Source: Nitrospirota bacterium (lineage in GTDB: Bacteria; Nitrospirota; Thermodesulfovibrionia; Thermodesulfovibrionales; JdFR-85). From it: a stretch of DNA of 28,414 bases. The notes beneath the pieces were generated by a model. That model saw nothing but the letters and a program-made list of their open reading frames with translations, was not told the DNA's origin and did not search any database. Positions 1 through 7,851 of the stretch are shown piece by piece. The stretch is from NCBI GenBank assembly GCA_013152195.1, contig JAADGU010000152.1:1-28414 (forward strand), read 5' to 3'. Both the position numbers and the translations under genes were made by a program. Within the stretch, counting starts at the first letter, position 1. Every line of letters starts with the position of its first letter.

Positions 1-30
1 ATAAATACAACCCCAAAACTCCCTGACCAG

Positions 31-59
31 TTGATTATTCTTTACTTATGGGATATTAT
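31..59 (+). promoter_or_regulatory. possible sigma-70 promoter for the avidin-like gene
   Basis: TTGATT (31-36) and TATTAT (54-59) are separated by 17 nt, which is a reasonable match to the housekeeping -35/-10 pair. Transcription would begin near 66 and leave a leader of about 145 nt before the gene at 211. The region is AT-rich, so chance matches are likely. Nothing else recognisable lies in 60-198. Confidence 0.3.
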
Positions 60-210
60 AGAGGTGATGGTTGCATTGTTAAACTCCTCGTAATATATAG
101 CTGTGAGTAGTTCCTGGATTCTACAATATCATTCTCGATCTAAAGAATGGGGGAAATGATACGAAGCCACCTTAAAACCTGAAAACACATATCAAAAATG
201 GAGGGAATCA

Positions 211-636
211 ATGGGATTGGAAGGCACATGGTATAACGAGTTGGGATCGGAAATGAACCTGCAGGTAGATGGAACTTCTGTGTCGGGAACTTATCAAACT
301 GCTGTCGGAGATGCACAAGGCATCTATACCCTGGCAGGCACTACAGACACGGAACCATATGGTCAGAGTCAGGCTGTCGGGTTTACTGTTGCCTGGGTTA
401 ATGAAAGAGGAAATTCACACTCTGTAACCGCCTGGTCCGGACAACTGCAAATGATTGACGGCCAGGAAATATTGACGGCAACCTGGCTCCTTACCCAGGA
501 AACCGAACCCGAGCATGACTGGGCATCCACTCTTGTCGGCATGGATGTCTTTACAAGAAATAAACCCTCGAAGGCAGAATCTGAAAAAAGGGCAAAACAG
601 GCCCCATGGTCTCATCCGGCAAAATCAAGGAAATAA
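211..636 (+). CDS. avidin/streptavidin-family biotin-binding protein, no signal peptide
   Basis: This 141-residue protein aligns over its length with streptavidin. It has the opening GTWYNELGS, SGTYQTAVG, VAW and GNSHSVTAWSG blocks, then ATWLLT and DWASTLVGMDVFT. By alignment from memory, biotin-contact positions are mostly kept: N9, L11, S13, Y28, T30 (Ser in streptavidin), V32, W62, S71, T73, W75, W92, L94, W104 and D112. Members form eight-stranded barrels, usually dimers or tetramers, that bind biotin very tightly. Streptavidin is secreted, but this protein starts at MGLEG with no signal peptide. The GGAGGG ribosome site at 200-205 supports this start. The tail after residue 118 is basic and contains WSHP (residues 132-135). 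The physiological role is unknown. The family call is firm; actual biotin binding is inferred. Confidence 0.92.
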   Translation: MGLEGTWYNELGSEMNLQVDGTSVSGTYQTAVGDAQGIYTLAGTTDTEPYGQSQAVGFTVAWVNERGNSHSVTAWSGQLQMIDGQEILTATWLLTQETEPEHDWASTLVGMDVFTRNKPSKAESEKRAKQAPWSHPAKSRK

Positions 637-726
637 GGACTTTCTCAAACCCGGAATAAAGACAGCGCAGCAAGTGATACTGAACTGTTTGTTAAATTAA
701 CGGAATGATTTAAAGGAGGTATGGCG

Positions 727-1929
727 ATGGCAGGTGTAAGGCATATGTTTTTACTGGGTCTCTCTTTTCTTCTTCTGACAACCAGTGCCTTTGCAGCGGA
801 ATTTGTAACATTGGGACCAAGGGCAATGGGCATGGGAGGGGCTCATGTTGCAGTTGCATCAGATGCTACAGCTATTCACTGGAACCCGGCCGGGCTGAGT
901 GCCCAGAGCAGGGCAACAGATATCAGGGCACACGTCGGAGCGGTTGCCAAGGACCACAGTGGTCTTGGAGACTTGTGGGACGATATCGATAATGTTCTTG
1001 ATGGCAGAAACATTAATGATCCAGCCTTCTATGCAGATTCAGCAGATGTTGCCCGGTTAGTTGATATACTCCAAAAATTAGATAAAGAGGGCAGTAGTAT
1101 TGACCTCAACGGCCAGGCAGGGGCTATTGCAAGTGCCGAGATAAAGGGTATCGCCCTGGCAATAGGTGTAACCGGGATAGGCTACGCAAATGCTCTACCA
1201 AGGCTCGACCTGGTTAATATTAATGCCACCCACCCCTTGTTAGACCCCCAGTCTATCGCCAACAACAGGTCAGAAATAGACCTCACAGGTTTACAGACTA
1301 TTGAATACAGTCTGAGCCTGGCACACGGGTTTCTCAGTGACACCCTCCACGTTGGAGGCACTGTTAAATTCATGGATGCCGCCACTTACTTCTACTCTAT
1401 TTCTGCCTTTAATACCAGTGATACCAATATCGCGGATGAGGTAAAAAAGAACAAACGAACAGGCCAGAAGATAACAGGGGATATTGGTGTAATCTGGATG
1501 CCGTCAGAGAGGTTAAGGCTTGGAGCCGTGGGAAAGTATCTTACAGGCCCATCATTCTCCTCTGCAAGGGGAAGCGATATAAAGATAGCCCCCCAGATAA
1601 GGGCTGGCGCTGCCTTCCTGCCATGGAGGGGTGCAACTGTTGCACTTGATCTGGATATCACATCCAACGAGACCCTTACGCCGGGATATAAGGAGCGGCA
1701 GCTTGCTGTTGGATTCGAGCAGGCCCTTGGTACGAGAGGGAAGATACTAAGTGACCTCTTCACCGTCAGGGCAGGAGGATACAAAAACGTGGCAGAGAGC
1801 GGATCAAACTTTGTGGCCACAGCAGGTCTTGGATTAGGACTCCTTGGTCTAAGATTAGATGTTGCCGGTGCATACGATTTTGCAAAAGAAGAGATTGGAG
1901 CCAGTGCCAATGTGGCTTTTCAGTGGTAA
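727..1929 (+). CDS. TraF-like / PorV-like outer-membrane beta-barrel protein
   Basis: The product is about 400 residues. A clear signal peptide ends in TSAFA-AEF, followed by a Gly-rich barrel-like sequence with alternating hydrophobic residues and a final aromatic (FQW), as in outer-membrane barrels. Near the N-terminus, RAMGMGGA and ATAIHWNPAGL are typical of the FadL/PorV-related group often annotated as 'conjugal transfer protein TraF' (TraF_2-like). No conjugation genes are nearby, so that name should not be read as a function; a pore or surface-assembly role is equally possible. AAAGGAGG at 712-719 sits 7 nt from the ATG at 727 but only 1 nt from the in-frame ATG at 721, so 727 is preferred. 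It follows the avidin-like gene by 90 nt with no terminator, so co-transcription is possible. Confidence 0.75.
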   Translation: MAGVRHMFLLGLSFLLLTTSAFAAEFVTLGPRAMGMGGAHVAVASDATAIHWNPAGLSAQSRATDIRAHVGAVAKDHSGLGDLWDDIDNVLDGRNINDPAFYADSADVARLVDILQKLDKEGSSIDLNGQAGAIASAEIKGIALAIGVTGIGYANALPRLDLVNINATHPLLDPQSIANNRSEIDLTGLQTIEYSLSLAHGFLSDTLHVGGTVKFMDAATYFYSISAFNTSDTNIADEVKKNKRTGQKITGDIGVIWMPSERLRLGAVGKYLTGPSFSSARGSDIKIAPQIRAGAAFLPWRGATVALDLDITSNETLTPGYKERQLAVGFEQALGTRGKILSDLFTVRAGGYKNVAESGSNFVATAGLGLGLLGLRLDVAGAYDFAKEEIGASANVAFQW

Positions 1930-1936
1930 AAACGTA

Positions 1937-1974
1937 AATAACCGGGAGCAGCATTAGAGCTGCCCCCGGTTATT
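1937..1974. terminator. bidirectional intrinsic terminator between convergent genes
   Basis: A 16-bp stem with one mismatch (1937-1952 with 1959-1974) closes a 6-nt loop, between the convergent stop codons at 1929 and 1993. On the minus strand the stem is followed within a few bases by five T (complement of 1928-1932), a standard intrinsic terminator for the lipoprotein gene. No T run follows on the plus side, so termination there is less certain. Confidence 0.7.
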
Positions 1975-1992
1975 AGCAATCAGAAAGCATCA

Positions 1993-3504
1993 TTAATGCA
2001 CCAGTATATCACCCAGAACATACCATCCGGAGTTCGTTTTCTCATTCAGGATTGCAAGATTAATGGCAGGCAAGTTATCCATGGTGGAATCAATAATTGC
2101 ACATGCCAGCTTGTAACTTCCTGCCGGCACTGAATCAAGAAAAGTCTTCAGCGTGTAAGAGTATTGCCCCCCTTCTATCCAGTCAGAAGGTTCTGCAGCC
2201 CCGTCAACGGCACTGAATACAACCTGATCTGTTGCCGGGTCGATCAAGGCAAAGGCAACCTTGTACTTGTAATTCCATTGGGGCTTATTGTTGGGCAGCA
2301 CCCCGACACCTGTATTTTTCCAGGTATGTGTTATGGTTAGCGCTCTTCCCCGCCCTATTCTGTCGGGATATATAATTTCCGCAGGAATCAAACGGTAGCC
2401 CCCCCTGACGATAAACTCCTGTACAAGGTCGGGGGCCTCTGAAAACCAGGCCTCCGTATCTTCAGGAATGCGCAGGTCCAGGGTGTTTGCATGCAGGGAC
2501 AGGGCATCATTTAAGACTGCCTCAAGCGCTACCCGCAGGGTATCATAATCATCAGCCCACCTCTGCCTGGACTGCAGATACTGATAAACATTCTCCCCGA
2601 AGAAGGGAACTCCGGGGAAATGACTGCGAATCCTCTCCTTGTCGGTCTCAGTAAACCAGTATGGAAGACCGAGGGTGTCTTTTCGTATCACATATCCGTA
2701 TTCTCCAAGGGCAACAGTATCTATGTTGTCCAGTCCAAACCCGGTTGAGCTCTTGTTGTATTGAACACCCAGCAGTACGCGGGTAAAGTTTGCTGCATAC
2801 GTTCCGGTAATCCAGCGGAGCACACCATAGATATCATCCCCCTGCAACTTCAGTCGATTTCCCTCCCCCCAGCGTCCAAGACCATTACCGTCAACAAAAT
2901 CAACAACAGCAGGGTCATTGTATTTCCTGGCAAAGGCTTCAAGGAACAAGGAGAATTTTTCCTGAAAAACAGGGTCGTCAACTAAGGGGTCCCATCGGCC
3001 GGTTTCTGCATCAACAACCCCAACTGCCCCGGCATCTCTTACATACTCAGGTGTTGCCTGCTGGTAAGAGCCCTCGCTGTCAACATAAACACGGAAGGCA
3101 AGCTTCAGTCCCCTGTCCAGTGCACCCTGAATGAGGTCTTTGAAATTCTGATCATTTTCCCAGGCATAGACGCCTTCCAGTGGTTCAAGCTGGGACCATG
3201 GAAGTCTTATGTAAAAGATACTCGCACTGTCAGCATAAGGAGCCTGGCTATTCCAATACTCATCGGCCTGCGGAAAATCAGCAAATGCATCAGCATACAG
3301 CACCCATCCCATCGCGGGGTTCCTGATCACACCTGTCTGGTCTTCTTCAGGTTGAACCGTTACATCCGCCTCGAGAGTCTCCTGAGTTGCAACTATCTCC
3401 TGAGACTCAACACCGGAATCGGCACTGCAGCCCAACATGGCCACAAGTATGGGTAAAAGCACGAAAATCAGTCTGAAACTCCTGAGAGAACCTGCCCCGC
3501 TCAT
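1993..3504 (-). CDS. DUF4832-type lipoprotein with a glycoside-hydrolase-like TIM barrel
   Basis: The 503-residue product begins with a lipoprotein signal (basic start, hydrophobic 12-24, MLGC with Cys26 as the lipidation site) and an acidic linker to about residue 57. Next come NPAMGW (62-67), LPWSQLEPLEGVYAWE (101-116) and GRWGEGN (210-216). This motif series is typical of DUF4832/DUF4874 proteins, which look like TIM-barrel glycoside hydrolases; the Glu in WGEG is the obvious catalytic candidate by analogy. The C-terminal part from about residue 380 resembles a beta-sandwich domain. Likely location is the outer membrane or periplasm, acting on or binding a polysaccharide. Substrate and activity are unknown. 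A GGGAGG ribosome site precedes the ATG by about 6 nt. The gene stands alone with its own promoter and terminator. Confidence 0.75.
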   Translation of the reverse strand: MSGAGSLRSFRLIFVLLPILVAMLGCSADSGVESQEIVATQETLEADVTVQPEEDQTGVIRNPAMGWVLYADAFADFPQADEYWNSQAPYADSASIFYIRLPWSQLEPLEGVYAWENDQNFKDLIQGALDRGLKLAFRVYVDSEGSYQQATPEYVRDAGAVGVVDAETGRWDPLVDDPVFQEKFSLFLEAFARKYNDPAVVDFVDGNGLGRWGEGNRLKLQGDDIYGVLRWITGTYAANFTRVLLGVQYNKSSTGFGLDNIDTVALGEYGYVIRKDTLGLPYWFTETDKERIRSHFPGVPFFGENVYQYLQSRQRWADDYDTLRVALEAVLNDALSLHANTLDLRIPEDTEAWFSEAPDLVQEFIVRGGYRLIPAEIIYPDRIGRGRALTITHTWKNTGVGVLPNNKPQWNYKYKVAFALIDPATDQVVFSAVDGAAEPSDWIEGGQYSYTLKTFLDSVPAGSYKLACAIIDSTMDNLPAINLAILNEKTNSGWYVLGDILVH

Positions 3505-3528
3505 AAATACCTCCCTTTTACTTTATAG

Positions 3529-3556
3529 CTTATATTGCAGGTCTTTCGATTGTCAA
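3529..3556 (-). promoter_or_regulatory. sigma-70 promoter for the DUF4832 lipoprotein gene
   Basis: Reading the minus strand, TTGACA (3556-3551) is followed after 16 nt by TATAAG (3534-3529). The predicted start site is about 20 nt upstream of the ATG at 3504, leaving a short leader that carries the ribosome site. Confidence 0.55.
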
Positions 3557-3645
3557 ATACCAGAAACACAGGCCCGCGTCCAAAAATTGAGACCAAACAG
3601 TGGGTAATTGCTTTACTCCCGGCATTTTCGGACAATGAAAACTTG

Positions 3646-3675
3646 TTGACAGTATGGATTTTTTCTTGATATACT
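3646..3675 (+). promoter_or_regulatory. strong sigma-70 promoter upstream of the chemosensory cluster
   Basis: A perfect TTGACA (3646-3651) and TATACT (3670-3675) are separated by 18 nt, and TG lies one base before the -10 box as in extended -10 promoters. Transcription should start near 3682, about 255 nt upstream of the first cheY. It is the best plus-strand promoter match in this gap. Confidence 0.6.
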
Positions 3676-3682
3676 TCAATTG

Positions 3683-3829
3683 TGAAGCTATTTGAGCAAA
3701 GCCCCTGGCTCCCTGAACTGAAAGCTGCACAAACCGTAGCATGGCAGGTGCTTCACGGCGGTGAGGCAACTTATGACTAATATAATCCCCTGCATCCGGA
3801 GACAGGGTCTCTTTCCCGGTTTTTGTTTT
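3683..3829 (+). ncRNA. candidate structured leader or small RNA of unknown class
   Basis: This stretch begins where the promoter at 3646-3675 would start transcription and ends at a terminator-like T run. It contains a 5-bp hairpin (3724-3728 with 3736-3740), then an 8-bp hairpin with a GGCG loop (3749-3756 with 3761-3768). At the end, CCGGAGAC-AGG-GTCT-(CTTTC)-CCGG (3796-3819) is followed by TTTTTGTTTT. CCCTG at 3788-3792 can instead pair with CAGGG at 3803-3807, which would disrupt that last stem: a possible antiterminator switch. I compared it by eye with GEMM, cobalamin and other common riboswitches and could not assign a class. It may be a free sRNA or an attenuating leader for cheY-cheA. 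Confidence 0.4.
3796..3829 (+). terminator. terminator-like hairpin upstream of cheY
   Basis: CCGG (3796-3799) and AGAC (3800-3803) pair with GTCT (3807-3810) and, across a CTTTC bulge, CCGG (3816-3819). T5-G-T4 follows at 3820-3829. The stem is modest, but the T run fits an intrinsic terminator. Region 3830-3926 shows no further feature. Confidence 0.4.
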
Positions 3830-3937
3830 AAACTCCTTACACTTACACTCACACTCAAACCAACAGACTGTACACCAAAACGTTTACTGTAGATGGCCAT
3901 TATTCCCGGCCCATGGTCGGAAATCCGGAGGTGAGAA

Positions 3938-4309
3938 GTGAAGAACATACTTGTGGTAGAAGACTCCGAATCAACCCGATCCATGATGAGAACAATTATT
4001 GAGGACCTTGGAGAGGAGTATCATGTCTTTGAGGCAGGCACCGGCTTTGAGGCCCTCAAAATGCTCCCTACCGAAGGTTTCAGCCTGATAATAACAGATA
4101 TAAATATGCCCGACATAAACGGTATTGAACTGATTAACTTCGCAAAAACAACACCACAATATAAAGATATCCCGATAATCATTGTAAGCACTGAAAGGTC
4201 GGAAGAAGATAAAAAGAGGGGATTGGCGCTTGGCGCAGAGGCCTATATTACAAAACCCTTCAGACCAGAAGACTTTCAGGAGAAGATCCGGCTGGTTTTA
4301 AATTCATGA
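3938..4309 (+). CDS. cheY: single-domain CheY-like response regulator
   Basis: This 123-residue stand-alone receiver domain carries the acidic pair E8/D9, the phospho-acceptor D54 in the ITDINMP motif, S84 in the switch position, and K106 in the ITKPF motif. It has no output domain, so it should act by protein-protein contact after phosphorylation by the CheA encoded immediately downstream. The start is GTG at 3938, set by GGAGGT at 3927-3932 with 5-nt spacing. The cheA ATG overlaps its stop codon (ATGA), implying translational coupling. A second receiver of the same length closes the cluster at 18049. Confidence 0.93.
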   Translation: MKNILVVEDSESTRSMMRTIIEDLGEEYHVFEAGTGFEALKMLPTEGFSLIITDINMPDINGIELINFAKTTPQYKDIPIIIVSTERSEEDKKRGLALGAEAYITKPFRPEDFQEKIRLVLNS

Positions 4310-6279
4310 GTTCATCAAAAAAAGAGTTCATTTCAGAGGCGGAAGAATTACTTGGAGAAGCTGAGGAACACCTCCTCGAGCTTCAGGACTCCGCCGCGAC
4401 AGGGTTTAATCCCGACACGGTTAATGCCCTCTTTAGATCCATGCATACGCTGAAGGGAATCTCAGGACTCTTCGGGCTTGAGGGACTAAAAGACCTGAGC
4501 CATGCCATTGAGGAGATTCTTGACAGTCTGAGGCTTGGCAATATTGAGGTCACCGATAATGTAATCGGATTCCTCTTCAAAAACATTGACATCCTGAGAG
4601 AACTGCTTAAAAAGGCCGAGCAGGGGAATGATTTCGATGTAACACCATACCTTAAGGATATAGAGGTATTCGGGCAGAGAAGATCAAGCCGGCAAAAGCA
4701 GGAGTCATTAAGTGGCATTATTGATGAGGCAATTATCAGTGTACTCTCCAGTTATGAAGAACAGAGATTGAGAGCAAACATAAAGAAAAACAGGGCAATA
4801 TTCATCATAAATGCGGTCTTATCCCTTGAAGATTTTGACAAAGCACTCGCTGAACTCACAGAAAAGATCAAAAAGGAAGGGGAGTTGATATCAATCCTGC
4901 CCACTTCAGAAGACATGCCGCCAGACTCCATCGGATTTAAACTGCTATTTGCTTCTGACAAAAGACCCGATTCCCTGAAAACAGCCTTCGGCATTGTACC
5001 TGAGCAGATTGCAGGCAGGAGAGCTGAAAAGACAAGTGCCCGGAAACCACAGGCTTCACTAAAAAGCATTTCAACCACTGTAAGAGTGGATATAGAGAAA
5101 CTCGACAGGATACTCAACACAATTGGAGAACTTGCACTTATCAGGGGGACCATTAAACGCATTGAAGACGAATTTTCCGGAATCCACGGGCACTCGGAGC
5201 TTGTCTTTGACATGCACAGGGCATCCCAGGATATTGAAAGGAGACTGGGAGAGTTGCAGCAGCAGGTACTCGAGATTCGGATGGTGCCTATCGGCCAGAT
5301 ATTCCTGCGCCTTGCACAGATAGTAAAACGATACTCTCAGGAGATAGGAAAACCCGTTAACCTGACGGTATTTGGAGAGGAGACCGAGCTGGATAAATTC
5401 ATCGCCGAAGAGATCGTGGACCCATTGATGCACATTGTCAGAAATGCCATAGACCACGGGATAGAGGACCCTGAGGAGCGAAAGAGGAGGGGCAAGCCGG
5501 AAAAGGGAACCATAAAGGTTAAGGCTTTTCAACGTGGCAGTAACGTAATAGTCGAGATTGAGGATGACGGCAGAGGGATTGATATGGAGATGATACGCAG
5601 AAAAGCACTGGAAAAAGGGATTATCACTGCCGGTAAAAAGATAGATGATACAGAATTGACAGGTTTCATTTTCAGGGCAGGATTCAGCACAAAGGAGACG
5701 GTAACAGAGGTATCGGGAAGAGGAGTCGGCATGGATGTGGTTAAAGACCGGATATCCTCCATAGGCGGTTTTGTGGATGTAAAGACAGAAAAAGACATTT
5801 TCACACGAGTCTCTCTTACCATCCCAATCACCCTCGCCATCATCAAGTCACTGCTGGTAAGGGTCGGCATCAACACCTTTGCCTTGCCACTGTCCTCTAT
5901 CTCCGAAACCCTGATAGTCAGCAGGGATGCCCTCCAGAGCATAGAAGGCAAAAAGGTGTATAACCTCAGGGGCGAGATGCTGCCTGTCATGCCGGTATCG
6001 GAATTTTTCGAGACCGGTTCTCACACGCATAAAAACGGCTACAACGAGAGCAGATACATTGTGGTTTCCGGATACGGGGAACGGAGGGTTGGACTCCTTG
6101 TAGACGAACTTATCGGAGGACAGGAGATTGTCATAAAATCCCTCGGTGGATATTTCGAGGGATTAAAGGGGTTTGCAGGTGTTACGGAAATCGGCAGACA
6201 CAATGTCATACTTGTTATAGACGTTGAGACCCTGACAGAGGAAATCCTGCTCAGGCACAAAGGCCTCGTCCATGTATAA
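4306..6279 (+). CDS. cheA: chemotaxis histidine kinase CheA
   Basis: This is a 657-residue CheA. The N-terminal HPt domain (1-110) has the phosphorylated His47 in MHTLKG. Residues about 145-230 form a P2-like regulator-docking region. The dimerisation helices start near VDIEKLDRILNTIGELA (261-277). The ATPase domain shows the N box HIVRNAIDHGIE (376-387), DDGRGID (420-426) and GRGVGMD (471-477). The CheW-like regulatory domain covers about 515-657. CheA passes phosphate to the CheY and CheB receivers under control of receptor arrays. Its start overlaps cheY by 4 nt and its end overlaps the ATPase gene by 8 nt. All catalytic motifs look intact. Confidence 0.96.
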   Translation: MSSSKKEFISEAEELLGEAEEHLLELQDSAATGFNPDTVNALFRSMHTLKGISGLFGLEGLKDLSHAIEEILDSLRLGNIEVTDNVIGFLFKNIDILRELLKKAEQGNDFDVTPYLKDIEVFGQRRSSRQKQESLSGIIDEAIISVLSSYEEQRLRANIKKNRAIFIINAVLSLEDFDKALAELTEKIKKEGELISILPTSEDMPPDSIGFKLLFASDKRPDSLKTAFGIVPEQIAGRRAEKTSARKPQASLKSISTTVRVDIEKLDRILNTIGELALIRGTIKRIEDEFSGIHGHSELVFDMHRASQDIERRLGELQQQVLEIRMVPIGQIFLRLAQIVKRYSQEIGKPVNLTVFGEETELDKFIAEEIVDPLMHIVRNAIDHGIEDPEERKRRGKPEKGTIKVKAFQRGSNVIVEIEDDGRGIDMEMIRRKALEKGIITAGKKIDDTELTGFIFRAGFSTKETVTEVSGRGVGMDVVKDRISSIGGFVDVKTEKDIFTRVSLTIPITLAIIKSLLVRVGINTFALPLSSISETLIVSRDALQSIEGKKVYNLRGEMLPVMPVSEFFETGSHTHKNGYNESRYIVVSGYGERRVGLLVDELIGGQEIVIKSLGGYFEGLKGFAGVTEIGRHNVILVIDVETLTEEILLRHKGLVHV

Positions 6280-7072
6280 AGACTTTTACGGGTTGAGGGA
6301 AAAACCTTTCAACAAGACACCGGATCCCCGGTTTCTCTATCTTAGCAAGGCACACGAGGAGGCATTTGCAAGACTCCAGTACGTTGTGGAAGAGAAGGAA
6401 ACCATATTGTTTACAGGTGAGATAGGATGCGGAAAGACCACGCTCACAAGGGCTTTAATGGACTCCCTGAATGAGCAATACAGGGTAATACTTATCGTGA
6501 ATCCAAGGCTGACGGCAACCCAGTTTTTAAGAACAATCGCGCGCCGCATGGATGTAAAACCTCCTTTTAATCATAAGGATGACCTGCTGGAGGCTATTTA
6601 CCGAAAGGTCTATGAGGACCATGAAAACGGCATTACCCCTGTGATTATTATTGATGAGGCACAGCTTATACCCAAAAAGGAGACATTTGAAGAGATAAGG
6701 CTCCTCACCAACTTTCAGCTCGACAATACCAACCTTATAAGCCTGATTTTCGTGGCTCAACCTGATATCCTCAGACGGTTGAAACACAAGGCATATGCCC
6801 CGCTGAGGCAGAGGATCGGGATATTCTATCACCTGCCGTCCCTGTCTGAAAGAGAGGTCTCGGAATACATCAAGCACAGGTTGAAGGTATCTGGCAGGGA
6901 AATCCCACTCTTTACTGATGAAGCAACAGACCTTATTCACAGGTATTCCGGGGGGATCCCGAGGCTTATAAACAGTATTGCAACCTCGGCACTGCTTGAT
7001 GCCTTCTCAAAAGACTCTCAACTCGTTGACAACACCAACGTCATGGATGCAGTTGAGGAGCTCGGACTCTGA
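6272..7072 (+). CDS. ExeA/GspA-family AAA ATPase inside the chemosensory cluster
   Basis: The 266-residue protein opens with MYKDFYGLREKPFNKTPDP, the signature start of ExeA-type ATPases. It has a Walker A at 49-57 (GEIGCGKTT, Lys55), Walker B IIIDEAQ ending at 131, and the LRQRI segment near the arginine-finger position. In type II secretion, ExeA works with ExeB and has a membrane segment and peptidoglycan-binding domain; neither is present here, so this is a soluble ATPase core. Similar ATPases also serve as generic motor or loader proteins, for instance TniB/MuB-like ones, but no transposase is nearby. It overlaps cheA by 8 nt and the next gene's ATG overlaps its stop, so it is firmly within the operon. 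Its role in the sensory pathway is unknown. Confidence 0.85.
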   Translation: MYKDFYGLREKPFNKTPDPRFLYLSKAHEEAFARLQYVVEEKETILFTGEIGCGKTTLTRALMDSLNEQYRVILIVNPRLTATQFLRTIARRMDVKPPFNHKDDLLEAIYRKVYEDHENGITPVIIIDEAQLIPKKETFEEIRLLTNFQLDNTNLISLIFVAQPDILRRLKHKAYAPLRQRIGIFYHLPSLSEREVSEYIKHRLKVSGREIPLFTDEATDLIHRYSGGIPRLINSIATSALLDAFSKDSQLVDNTNVMDAVEELGL

Positions 7073-7257
7073 TGGATATAGCTAAAATCAGGAAAAAGGC
7101 AGCACAGGCAAGGAATACAGAAAAACCATTAACTCAGGAACCACCTCGCGCAGAAACGGAAACACTCAGCAAACACCAAAACCTCCTCCAAAGAAAAACC
7201 GCTCAAAACAGGAAAGCAGGCCTCCCCGGAAGGTGCGTCACAGACTGCCCCCCCTGA
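7072..7257 (+). pseudogene. 5' part of a frameshifted cheW
   Basis: This 61-codon frame begins with an ATG that overlaps the ATPase stop (TGATG), the expected coupled start for the next operon gene. Its first ~35 residues (MDIAKIRKKAAQARNTEKP...) look like a normal charged N-terminal extension. The frame then turns unlike protein (...GRCVTDCPP) and stops at 7255-7257. The +1 frame is open from 7133 and reads as a plausible Ser/Pro/Glu linker (KTSSKEKPLK...GATEED) running straight into the CheW domain. The two pieces are best seen as one gene joined by a one-base shift, most simply near the A run at 7178-7181. It could be an assembly indel, a real mutation or programmed frameshifting. Confidence 0.6.
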
Positions 7258-7285
7258 CGAGACATCCGGGGCAACCGAAGAGGAC

Positions 7286-7795
7286 TTGCAGATTGAGACA
7301 CCTGAGGCAACAATTGATCTGCTATGTTTTCAGCTCGGACCTGAAACATATGCCTTTCATATGATGGATGTGCAGGAAATAGCCCATCCACCCGCTATAA
7401 CACCTGTCCCGGGAACTCCCTCGTATGTAAAGGGGATAGGTTCATTGCGGGGCAAGATGGTCCCCATCCTGGATCTGAAGGCAAGACTGAACATCACTGA
7501 TACTGAAGACCTCCCTGGTACAGAAAGAAAAGTGAACAGGGTCACCAGAAGGGCCAAGATAATTATTGTCAGTGGCCCAAGGGGACCTATCGGTGTTATG
7601 GCAGACAGGATTATCGGGGTCAGACAGATATCCCCGTCAGATATCAACCCGGCCCCTCCACATATTTCAGAAGAAGAAGCAAGATTTATTGAAGGCATAA
7701 TCATATCCGATGGAACTTTTATGACCATACTCAGGACTGAGGAGACGCTTGGGTTGACAATAACAAAAAAGGCGCATCCGGAAGGTAATCAATAG
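7286..7795 (+). CDS. cheW: CheW coupling protein (first copy), possibly frameshifted at its 5' end
   Basis: The 169 residues from the TTG at 7286 hold a complete CheW domain: IDLLCFQLGPETYAFHMMDVQEI, then TPSYVKGIGSLRGKMVPILDL, and GVMADRIIGVRQI. CheW is a double SH3-like protein that links CheA to receptors in the array. The only in-frame start codon in the open stretch from 7133 is this TTG, which lacks a well-placed ribosome site. The natural start is therefore probably the coupled ATG at 7072 in the other frame. If the shift is real, translation would depend on frameshifting or on the TTG. A second CheW gene (12756) could compensate. It is followed after 56 nt by the first receptor gene. 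Confidence 0.88.
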   Translation: MQIETPEATIDLLCFQLGPETYAFHMMDVQEIAHPPAITPVPGTPSYVKGIGSLRGKMVPILDLKARLNITDTEDLPGTERKVNRVTRRAKIIIVSGPRGPIGVMADRIIGVRQISPSDINPAPPHISEEEARFIEGIIISDGTFMTILRTEETLGLTITKKAHPEGNQ

Positions 7796-7851
7796 GTTAT
7801 TATAATACTGAATTATACCTATTATAGTTAAACCTCTCAAAGGAGAAGAGA

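Noticed and set aside
721..1929. Evidence of a conjugative element from the TraF-like protein
   Set aside because: Family name only; no other transfer gene, integrase or attachment site is present, and the barrel-like sequence fits a general outer-membrane protein.
3781..3786. Perfect TATAAT as a second promoter for cheY
   Set aside because: No acceptable -35 box lies 15-19 nt upstream, and it would place the terminator-like stem directly at the transcript start.
3683..3829. GEMM (cyclic-di-GMP) riboswitch before the chemosensory operon
   Set aside because: GCAAAGCC near 3695 recalls the GEMM core, but the GNRA-capped hairpin and the following conserved segments are not in the right order. 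Left as an unclassified structured RNA.
7754..7759. TTGACA before the first receptor gene as a promoter
   Set aside because: No -10 box at proper spacing; TATAAT at 7801-7806 is about 41 nt away.
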